In this document: positions 30,694-37,435 of the stretch, one piece after another | Layout of the letters: the number at the start of each line of letters is the position of its first letter | Numbering within the stretch: position 1 is the first letter of the stretch | Origin: Actinomycetes bacterium | GTDB lineage: Bacteria > Actinomycetota > Actinomycetes > Jiangellales > Jiangellaceae | NCBI GenBank assembly: GCA_021793295.1 | Contig: JAJYTA010000009.1 | Coordinates: 1 to 53,155, forward strand | Direction: 5' to 3' | DNA: 53,155 nucleotides | Translations under genes and position numbers: made by a program | Notes under the pieces: generated by a model | Seen by the model: the letters and a program-made list of their open reading frames with translations, nothing else | Told to the model about the DNA's origin: nothing | Database searches by the model: none

Positions 30694-32784
30694 GTGGCCA
30701 AGAAGGCTGAGATCGTCATCGCGGAGATGCGCAATCTGGTCACTGGCGTCGAGAATGGCATCGAGAACCTCACCGAGGCCAAGTCGGCCCTGACCTCGGC
30801 ACTGGACAGGTTCAACATCGATCACACCCTCGGGGCCAATGTGCAGAAGGCCATCGACTGGGGCGAGACCGAGTTGCCCGGGGTCCGGCGGCGGTTGTCG
30901 CTGGCCGAGGCGCTCGAGGGCAGCGAGCCCGAGTGGGAGCCTGGCACGGCGAAGATCGACGAGAGCCAGATCTCCGACGTTCCGCCGGGCGAAGCCGAGC
31001 GGAACGGTGAGGAAGCGGCGCTGGCGCTGTTGGACAGTCCCGGAGAGATCACGCCGGAACTGGCCGCCGAGATCGAAGAGAACATGAACGACCCGTACTT
31101 CGCTGCGGGTTTCGCCAAGAACGCCGATCCTGAGCAGCTTGCGGCGGCGCTGGACACGCTGGATGCGTTCGTCGAGGCCACCGAGATCCCGATGGAGCTG
31201 CGCAACCGGATGGTCGAGGCCGTCGGGGCCACCATCGGTACCGCCACGCGCAACGTCGGCGATCTCGCGATGCCCGACGACTACCAGCAGCAGTGGACGT
31301 CGGCCATCACCGCGGATTCGTACGACCAGGGTGGTGACGCGCCGCAAAACCAGGCGCAGTATCTGGCCTTGCTGATGCAGCAGGGCACGTACGATCGCCA
31401 GTTCCTCAATTACGTCGGCGCCACGATCTACGACTACGAGACCAGCGGCGATGGCCCGGTGTGGGGTCCCAAGAGCAATCACATGGACCCCGTGCTCGAC
31501 ACCAACGGCGAGAAAGTCATCGACGTGATGGCCGCCTATATGGGGGCGCTGGAGAACAACCCGCTGGCCGCCCAGGACTTCTTCAGCCGCGGCGGCACGG
31601 TCGAGGTCGACGTCGAGGGCGAGAAAGTCCAGATGAACGAGCGCCTCGCGTACATGATCCAGGACCGTACGTGGGACTCGTTCGCCGACCCGAGCAACGG
31701 CGGCCAGTTCGGCGCTGCACTCGAAGCGGCGACCACGTACTTCCGCAACGACGAAGAAACCGGCCGGATCTCAGCCGAGATCGCCTCTCAGACATTCGCG
31801 CTGATCGGCGACCGTACTGGTGACGATGCCAGCGGTGGATTCCTCGGTATCGGGGCGAGCGACGGCTGGCAGATGTGGCGTGGGATGCGCGAAAACGTCG
31901 CCAACATCATGGCGAGTTACGGACCCGACATGTTGCGCATTGCTCGTACTGAGCAATCCGACGGCATCGGCCCGCCGTGGACCGTCGGTCCGGAAACCGA
32001 GATCCTCGGTGATGGCGCGCCGTACGGCGCGGCCATGGACCCAGAGTTGGTCCAGCAAATTCTCGGCACGTACGGTAAGGACGGCCAAGATGAGTACCTC
32101 AACATCGTCCTCGCCGGGGTAGGCGCCGCGTCACAGTGGCGGATGGGGACTGCGCTGGAAGGCGCGCTCGACGACGGCACACCGCCGCCGGCGCCGGTCG
32201 CCATCTTGCAAGGTCAGAACGTTCCGCAGCTGACGACAGCCACCAACGAGATGGCCGCTGCTTTCGGCTGGGTGATCAACGGCGCCTACCACGGGGCGCT
32301 GGACGAAGAGGAGCTCGAAGAGAAGCAGGCCGAGCTGCGCTCTCAGGTCTTCGGTGCCATGACCTCGATCCCTGGGGTGGCGCCGGCCGGCAAGTGGTCG
32401 GAGTTCGCCTTCGACCAGATCACTTCGCAGATCGAGGACAAGATCGGCGAGACCGACCCCGACGCCAGCGGCCAATTCTCCGAGCTGTCAGCGAATGAGA
32501 AGGAACAGCTGGAGCAGATGATCCTCAATCAGATGCTCGCCAATGGCTACTTCGACGAGGAGTACATCGACGAAGCCAACGGGGGAGAAGGCGGCACCCG
32601 CTACGAGGGTCCGCCGGACGACGCGATCGTTCCGGGCAGTGATCCGCCGCAGTTCGACTTCGACAGCCCGGCGTACAACGAGTGGCTGCGGACGAAGTTC
32701 CCGATGGATGACTTCTTGAACAGCAACGTGTACCCGCCGTTCAACGAGCACCTCGAAGCCGGCTTGGACCTGGCGGGCGGATGA
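30694..32784 (+). CDS. Large uncharacterised protein, candidate type VII substrate
   Basis: A 696-residue acidic protein without signal peptide or membrane segment. Residues 1-60 are a helical region (AEMRNLVTGVENGIENLTEAKSAL is its character). Shared blocks with the protein at 35638-36789 are ELPGVRRRLSLAEALEG (60-76), NDPYFAAGF (132-140) and GDLAMPDDY (189-197). The rest is helical with DVMAAYMGALENNPLAAQDFF and similar, recalling uncharacterised actinobacterial families found beside WXG100 genes (possibly DUF6571; unverified). No nuclease or other toxin motif was recognised. The stop overlaps the ATG of the lipoprotein gene, indicating an operon. Confidence 0.75.
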   Translation: MAKKAEIVIAEMRNLVTGVENGIENLTEAKSALTSALDRFNIDHTLGANVQKAIDWGETELPGVRRRLSLAEALEGSEPEWEPGTAKIDESQISDVPPGEAERNGEEAALALLDSPGEITPELAAEIEENMNDPYFAAGFAKNADPEQLAAALDTLDAFVEATEIPMELRNRMVEAVGATIGTATRNVGDLAMPDDYQQQWTSAITADSYDQGGDAPQNQAQYLALLMQQGTYDRQFLNYVGATIYDYETSGDGPVWGPKSNHMDPVLDTNGEKVIDVMAAYMGALENNPLAAQDFFSRGGTVEVDVEGEKVQMNERLAYMIQDRTWDSFADPSNGGQFGAALEAATTYFRNDEETGRISAEIASQTFALIGDRTGDDASGGFLGIGASDGWQMWRGMRENVANIMASYGPDMLRIARTEQSDGIGPPWTVGPETEILGDGAPYGAAMDPELVQQILGTYGKDGQDEYLNIVLAGVGAASQWRMGTALEGALDDGTPPPAPVAILQGQNVPQLTTATNEMAAAFGWVINGAYHGALDEEELEEKQAELRSQVFGAMTSIPGVAPAGKWSEFAFDQITSQIEDKIGETDPDASGQFSELSANEKEQLEQMILNQMLANGYFDEEYIDEANGGEGGTRYEGPPDDAIVPGSDPPQFDFDSPAYNEWLRTKFPMDDFLNSNVYPPFNEHLEAGLDLAGG

Positions 32785-33377
32785 TGCGGCGCGCAGTCGT
32801 AGGTGCCGCGCTGGTGCTGAGTGTGTCGATGTTGTCCGCATGCGGCGGAGACGACGAAGGAGAACCGACCGTGCACGATCCCACCCCCTTGTCGAGCGCC
32901 GCGCCGTCGGGCGACCGGTTGTGTGACTTCCTGCCGCGGGCCAGCGTCGAGCAGGTCGTCGGTACCGACAGTTTCGAGGTCGAAGGTGGCCAGGTGTCGC
33001 GCGACTCGGCCGGTGCGCTGTCCGGCGCCGGGTGCCGGGTAGCCGTCGATGGTGACGTCGTGGTGTCGGTGAAGGTCGACTTCATGTTGGGCTACGCCGG
33101 CAGCGGCTTCCGAGACGGACTCAAGGACGAGCGCTACAACCAGCTTCCCGAGGACGCCGGTCTCGGCTACTCGTGGATCGCCAAGTCCGGCGAAGACGGC
33201 CCGACCACAGCCGAAGCTCGGCTTTCGCGCGGCGACTACATCATCGAGACCGAGGTCGTCGGCATCGTCGACGGGCGTGACCCTGAGGCTGATGCGGTCG
33301 CGCTGGCGCAGCAGGCCGGTGAGACTCTGGAGATCCCCGACACGTGGACGTTGCCCGAAGCTCCTCCGTCGAGGTAG
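32781..33377 (+). CDS. Lipoprotein of unknown function
   Basis: A 198-residue protein with a lipoprotein signal: basic start MMRRAV, hydrophobic core, and lipobox LSAC with Cys at about 21. The mature part starts DFLPRASVEQVVG, resembling small actinobacterial lipoproteins of the DUF3558 type. ATG overlaps the stop of the large protein gene, so it is the last gene of that operon. A decayed relative lies directly downstream. It may anchor or protect against the operon's product; this is a guess from context. Confidence 0.72.
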   Translation: MMRRAVVGAALVLSVSMLSACGGDDEGEPTVHDPTPLSSAAPSGDRLCDFLPRASVEQVVGTDSFEVEGGQVSRDSAGALSGAGCRVAVDGDVVVSVKVDFMLGYAGSGFRDGLKDERYNQLPEDAGLGYSWIAKSGEDGPTTAEARLSRGDYIIETEVVGIVDGRDPEADAVALAQQAGETLEIPDTWTLPEAPPSR

Positions 33378-33397
33378 GGCAGCGCACGTACCCTGAC

Positions 33398-33788
33398 ATG
33401 GTCGCGTCGGAAAGGGTGACAACCACATGGCGTCGACTACTTGTGGCGTCGCTCGTGCCGGGTGTGGTCGTGGTATCAGCGATCAGGTGGTGAGCTTCGA
33501 TCTGACAGAGTTCCAGCACGGGCTGTCCGATGATGATCACCACCAGCTCCCCGACGAGGCCGGGCTGGGATTCTCGTGGCCCGCAGAGTCGGACGCACGG
33601 CGTGTCGGGTATGCGTCGGCTCGGTGGCCGTCCTCGTGCACGACGCACAGGCGGCGACGGCCATGGCCCCCGTGAGCGCCGTCGCTCTGGACGGCGATCA
33701 ACTCTATGCCGCGGGTGAGACCGCTGAGGCCGGGCCGGAGTCGGAACTGCTGATCGTCTCCCAGCCGGTTGCGAGCGACTGGCGCTGA
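33398..33788 (+). pseudogene. Decayed copy of the neighbouring lipoprotein gene
   Basis: Three fragments in different frames recall the intact gene just upstream. From ATG 33398 a signal-like segment reads WRRLLVASLVPGVVVV and stops at a TGA near 33493. A second frame (from about 33427) gives FQHGLSDDDHHQLPDEAGLGFSW, matching FRDGLKDERYNQLPEDAGLGYSW of the lipoprotein. A third frame ending at 33788 gives AVALDGDQLYAAGETAE, matching AVALAQQAGETLE. The part between signal and middle is missing. This fits duplication, deletion and frameshift. Confidence 0.65.
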
Positions 33789-33794
33789 CCTCGA

Positions 33795-34820
33795 TCAGTC
33801 GGTGACCACGGACTGCACTTCTGCCACCGAGATGTTGACCGTCGTGTCTGTGGTGATGGGATCCAGCGCCCCGCTGTCGGTCTCGGCGCCACCGATTCCG
33901 CCGCGCCACGAGGTCGTCCACGCCGACGAGACAGTGACCGGGAAGCCGCCGGGGTAGTGGGTGGAAGCGCGGTTGAATGCCACCGCGCAGGCCGGGTCCT
34001 GGCCAGGCTCCCATGCGGTGAGGGCCTCGTGCGGGGCGCACGTCGTCGATCCCACTGGGGAGGCGATCTGCAAGCCATCGGTCTCGGCGCGAACCTCGAC
34101 CCATACGCCGGTCTCCGGAATCGTGGCTCGCAGCTCGTGGACACCGTCGTCACCACCGACGGCGGCCGGATCGGTGACCCAGAAGGCAGTGTCCAGGTTG
34201 ACGAGGGTGGTGTTGTCGGTGCCGGCGAGCTTGGGGTTCTGCTCGACCTGCGGCTCGGGGATCTCGATCAGCGCCTGCGCGGCGAGGGCGAGTTCCTCAG
34301 GCTGGATGATCGTGGGTGGCTCGCCTCTGGACTCTTCGTACCAGCCGAACCACTTCGGGATGCACGCATCGGGGAACCATGTCTGGCACGCGCCGAGGTA
34401 CTTCGTGTAATCGGCTGCGGTCGCGTCTTCGACGCATTCACCCATGTACCACTGACCGGGGGTCTTCTTGTCCTTCTCGATGGCCTCGTTGACCTCGTCC
34501 AGGGTGGGCATGAACAACGCGCTCAGCGGAATCAGCCCCACATAGACCATCCACACCCCGGCGAATTCCTTCTCGTCGCCGGGGAACGCCGACCACCAGC
34601 ACTTGGCCGGCACCGAAACGGTGATCGTGTCAGTGCCGCCCGGGACGACGTCACCGTCGATGGTGATGGTCTGCTCGACCGTCCCCTCGACGGAGTTGTC
34701 GCCGTCGTCGGATTCACCGTCGCCATAGCCGGCCACCGCGACGCCGTGACTGGACACGGCGAGCATCAGCGTGGCGCAGATCGCCACCAGGCCTCGCTTG
34801 AGACTCTTCCGGGTCGTCAC
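33795..34820 (-). CDS. Secreted protein of unknown function
   Basis: A 341-residue protein with a Sec-type signal peptide (MTTRKSLKRG, then LVAICATLMLAVSSHGVAVA). The mature part has several cysteines (AKCWWSAF, MGECVED, LGACQTW, FPDACIP) and many tryptophans. No family is recognised. The ATG overlaps the stop of the upstream lipoprotein gene, so both are cotranscribed. It is the last gene of the minus-strand operon and converges on the pseudogene. Confidence 0.75.
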   Translation of the reverse strand: MTTRKSLKRGLVAICATLMLAVSSHGVAVAGYGDGESDDGDNSVEGTVEQTITIDGDVVPGGTDTITVSVPAKCWWSAFPGDEKEFAGVWMVYVGLIPLSALFMPTLDEVNEAIEKDKKTPGQWYMGECVEDATAADYTKYLGACQTWFPDACIPKWFGWYEESRGEPPTIIQPEELALAAQALIEIPEPQVEQNPKLAGTDNTTLVNLDTAFWVTDPAAVGGDDGVHELRATIPETGVWVEVRAETDGLQIASPVGSTTCAPHEALTAWEPGQDPACAVAFNRASTHYPGGFPVTVSSAWTTSWRGGIGGAETDSGALDPITTDTTVNISVAEVQSVVTD

Positions 34821-35515
34821 GAGAAGACTCCCTCACAGGGTGATACGTCATCGGCGTACTCGACGCGGCTCGATTTCCAGGCGCCCTCGACGACCTCGAA
34901 GGTCATGGTGCCGAGGTAGAGCTCGTCATCGAACTTCGGTGGTGAACCCTCGGACACGTCGGCCCAGCCTGAGCTGTCGACGCAGAACTTCACTGTCGCG
35001 GTCTCGGCATCGGCCTCGACCGAGAGCAGGTGTTGCGGCATGGGAGGCCCGAGGCTGACGCGTTGCAGCTCGACAGATTCTTCGGCGTAGTCGCGCATCG
35101 TGTCGAGGTGCTCGCCGGTCGAGTACCGCTCGATACCGGTCTGCTCGAACGGCACACCCCACAGGATCTGCTCCCAGGAAGCCTGGACGTGCTGAAACGC
35201 CGTGACCACTGCTGTCTCGTCATCGGTGGCGTCTGCGGGTAGCTCCACCGGCACCGTGTCACGCAGTTCGACGACGCGTTCTTCCGGCAGATACGGCTGG
35301 GTGAACGTCGACGTGGGTTCCGGGTTGGTCTCGTTGCTGTCGGGGGAGCCCGGCTCGCTGACCTCCGGCGTTTCACTGGGCGCTGCGGAGTCGGTGGCAT
35401 CTGGTGCCGTCGTCGAGTCCCCGGTCAAGCCAGCCGGTTCGTCGGCTGAGTCCGAACACGCGGCCAGCGCGAGAATGGTCGACACGGCGGCCGCTGCGCC
35501 GATGGAGCGGAACAT
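34817..35515 (-). CDS. Lipoprotein of unknown function
   Basis: A 232-residue protein with signal MFRSIGAAAAVSTILALAAC: lipobox LAAC, Cys20. A Ser/Thr/Glu/Asp-rich linker (about 21-65) is followed by an alpha/beta domain (VVTAFQHVQASWEQILWG, ATVKFCVDSSGW, TMTFEVVEGAWKSS) resembling NTF2-like folds. ATG 35515 is chosen over the longer frame because AGGGGGG lies at 35520-35526 (complement) upstream of it. It follows the large-protein paralog by 122 bp and overlaps the next gene. Confidence 0.72.
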   Translation of the reverse strand: MFRSIGAAAAVSTILALAACSDSADEPAGLTGDSTTAPDATDSAAPSETPEVSEPGSPDSNETNPEPTSTFTQPYLPEERVVELRDTVPVELPADATDDETAVVTAFQHVQASWEQILWGVPFEQTGIERYSTGEHLDTMRDYAEESVELQRVSLGPPMPQHLLSVEADAETATVKFCVDSSGWADVSEGSPPKFDDELYLGTMTFEVVEGAWKSSRVEYADDVSPCEGVFS

Positions 35516-35637
35516 GATCCCCCCTGTGAGCATGAACAAGTGCGCGCGCAATTTATCGCAAAGTGCGCGCCGCGTCATGTCGGGGTGCGGGGGACCGGGA
35601 AAGCCAGGCGACTTCCACGCTGACTGGCAGCGAAGGC

Positions 35638-36789
35638 TCAGTCTGGCGTTGCCTGCGCGGGCCGAAGTCGCGCAGCGAGGGCAGCCGTTTGCGGGTCGTC
35701 ACTGTTCCGCAGCGCTTCCCACCGCGCCTCGTACCCCTCGGGTGGCGCCAACTCGCCGGTTCCTCGTGACCCGGTGGCGACCGTTGCTGCCGTCAGCCGC
35801 ACGAGTTCGTCGTGGTCACCGGACTCGCCCTCCCCGCCCGAGGTGGCCTGCAGCACGACGCGCACGACCTCTTGCGGATCGGTGTTGTGCACGAACTCCT
35901 TGGCGAAATAGGGATCGTGCCGTCCCGACCGTAGGTCGGCGATGATCTCGCCGGTGGCCGGCTTCTCGTGTGTCACGGCGAAGCGCTGGGCGGCTTCTTG
36001 GCCGGCTTGGTACGACTGCTTCGGCGGGTAGTCGGGAACGAGGTTCTCGTCTCCGACGTAGGGAATGCGCACCACCGGCACACGCGGGTCGTCCGGACGG
36101 GGCCGAGGGCTGTCGCCCTCGAGATCCTGGGCCAGGGCGAGTCGTCGGCGCAAGCCCGGCAGCTCGTCCTCGATCCATGCTGCGATCTGGTCGAACGTGT
36201 TGGTGTCCGAGGTGTCGACCTGCACGCCGCGAAGGATGGATCGCAGTTCGCCCTGCAGCTCGACGACCCGCTCACCGGCGCGTTCCATGGCAGCCACCAG
36301 GCGCGTCATGGCCTCGATGTCGATCGACACCTTGTTCTCGGGCGGGATGTGATCGTCGGTGCCGCCGTCGTGGTCGAGCTCGCCGTGATCGGGCTCGCCG
36401 ATGTCGTGGTCGCCGGAGTCGTCGGGTTCGCCGCCGACGTGCAGCGGCTCGTCCGGCGCCTCGTCCGTGGAGTCGTCGGAACCGGTGTCGTCGCCGGAAT
36501 CGGAGTCGTCGGGGGACTCGGAGTCGGAATCGTCAGAACCAGAATCGCCATCGGCGTCAGCGTCGGTGTCGGTGCCTCCGCCCGAGTCCGAACCACCCGA
36601 GTAGCCCGAATCGCCGGAGTAGCCCGACCCGCCGGAGTAATCCGAGCCACCCGAGTAGTCGACGTCGTAGTCGGCATCGGCGCTGTCGGGTGCGAGGGCG
36701 TCCTTGTCGAGTTCGCCCCCGGTTTTGCCCTCGATGGTTCCGACGCTCTTGCCGGGTTCGTTCTGAAAGCCACCGGCTGCCTTGGTCAT
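35638..36789 (-). CDS. Acidic repeat protein sharing a domain with the 30694-32784 product
   Basis: A 383-residue protein. Residues 40-145 are low-complexity Asp/Ser/Gly with four YSGGSD-like hexapeptides (45-68). From about 151 it aligns to the first 215 residues of the large protein at 30694: ELPGLRRRLALAQDLEG (209-225), HDPYFAKEF (291-299), GELAPPEGY. It then stops, lacking the 480 C-terminal residues of that relative. No signal peptide. Start ATG overlaps the stop of the WXG-like gene (ATGA), so the two are coupled, mirroring the plus-strand operon. It may be a truncated or exchangeable form of the same substrate. Confidence 0.72.
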   Translation of the reverse strand: MTKAAGGFQNEPGKSVGTIEGKTGGELDKDALAPDSADADYDVDYSGGSDYSGGSGYSGDSGYSGGSDSGGGTDTDADADGDSGSDDSDSESPDDSDSGDDTGSDDSTDEAPDEPLHVGGEPDDSGDHDIGEPDHGELDHDGGTDDHIPPENKVSIDIEAMTRLVAAMERAGERVVELQGELRSILRGVQVDTSDTNTFDQIAAWIEDELPGLRRRLALAQDLEGDSPRPRPDDPRVPVVRIPYVGDENLVPDYPPKQSYQAGQEAAQRFAVTHEKPATGEIIADLRSGRHDPYFAKEFVHNTDPQEVVRVVLQATSGGEGESGDHDELVRLTAATVATGSRGTGELAPPEGYEARWEALRNSDDPQTAALAARLRPAQATPD

Positions 36790-37223
36790 AGCGGCCTCAA
36801 GATCGGGTCGGGCATTTCGCCTCCACGAGTGTCAATGGCCTCCTGGATGGCGTCGACACAGCGTTGCGCGGCAGATTCGGCCATCCCCGCGTGGGTGGTC
36901 AGCCCGGTGGAGAACTCGTCGGCTCTGCGGCTGACCCAGGCGCCGTCCTCCATCGCCTTGAGCGCGGGTTCCAGCAGAGCCGACATGTCCTCCATGACCA
37001 GCTGGGCGCGGTGCAGGGCCATCTCGAGCTCTTCGAGCGAGGGCTGCGGAAAGCAGTCGATGATGTCGTCATCGGGCGGTGTGATGACGACCCCGTCGGG
37101 GAGTCCGTGCTGGTCCGGCGGCACCTCGACCCGGTCGGGGAGGGTGTGATAGTCCGGCGACACGTCGACGCGGTCCGGCTGGGTTTCGAACTCCGGCCCG
37201 AAGGATTCGGAGCTGTCCGCCAT
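36786..37223 (-). CDS. WXG-like protein with three N-terminal 13-residue repeats
   Basis: A 145-residue protein. Residues 15-53 are three head-to-tail 13-residue repeats (QPDRVDVSPDYHT, LPDRVEVPPDQHG, LPDGVVITPPDDD). From about 60 it is helical with a WXG-like turn at Trp96-Val-Ser98 (EDGAWVSRRADEFS), similar to the 94-residue protein at 30356. It heads a four-gene minus-strand operon. Function unknown; a chaperone or co-secreted partner is inferred. Confidence 0.7.
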   Translation of the reverse strand: MADSSESFGPEFETQPDRVDVSPDYHTLPDRVEVPPDQHGLPDGVVITPPDDDIIDCFPQPSLEELEMALHRAQLVMEDMSALLEPALKAMEDGAWVSRRADEFSTGLTTHAGMAESAAQRCVDAIQEAIDTRGGEMPDPILRPL

Positions 37224-37346
37224 CGGGGCTGCCTGCCTTCCATCATCACTGACGTACGGGCGACGTCGGTGTCGGGCGATTCAGCGTGCCCAGCCCGTCC
37301 GACAGGCACACCTTACCGTCCGTCAGCAAGCGCGCACTATCGACGG

Positions 37347-37390
37347 CGGTTGCCCTGAGTGCGGCCGCCGGTTGCCCTGACTGCGACCGG
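37347..37390. repeat. 22-bp tandem direct repeat upstream of the radical SAM gene
   Basis: Two adjacent 22-bp units (37347-37368 and 37369-37390) share CGGTTGCCCTGA and most of the rest, 19 of 22 positions. They end directly before a TAGGCT -10-like box at 37392-37397, which would give a leader of about 32 nt for the TIGR03960 gene. Spacing of two helical turns suits paired protein binding. They sit in the divergent gap between the WXG-like operon and the radical SAM gene. Confidence 0.6.
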
Positions 37391-37435
37391 TTAGGCTTGT
37401 TGGTGAACCGAATCCAGCCTCGTCACAGGACCATC

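Noticed and set aside
30694-32784. Large protein as a polymorphic toxin
   Set aside because: No recognisable nuclease, deaminase, ADP-ribosyltransferase or protease motif at the C-terminus, and no clear immunity gene.
33576-33788. Possible separate 70-residue gene
   Set aside because: Better explained as the last frame of the decayed lipoprotein copy; no ribosome site.
36250-36700. Short repeated units resembling a CRISPR or minisatellite
   Set aside because: They are codon-level repeats of an Asp/Ser/Gly-rich protein region, in frame and without regular spacers.
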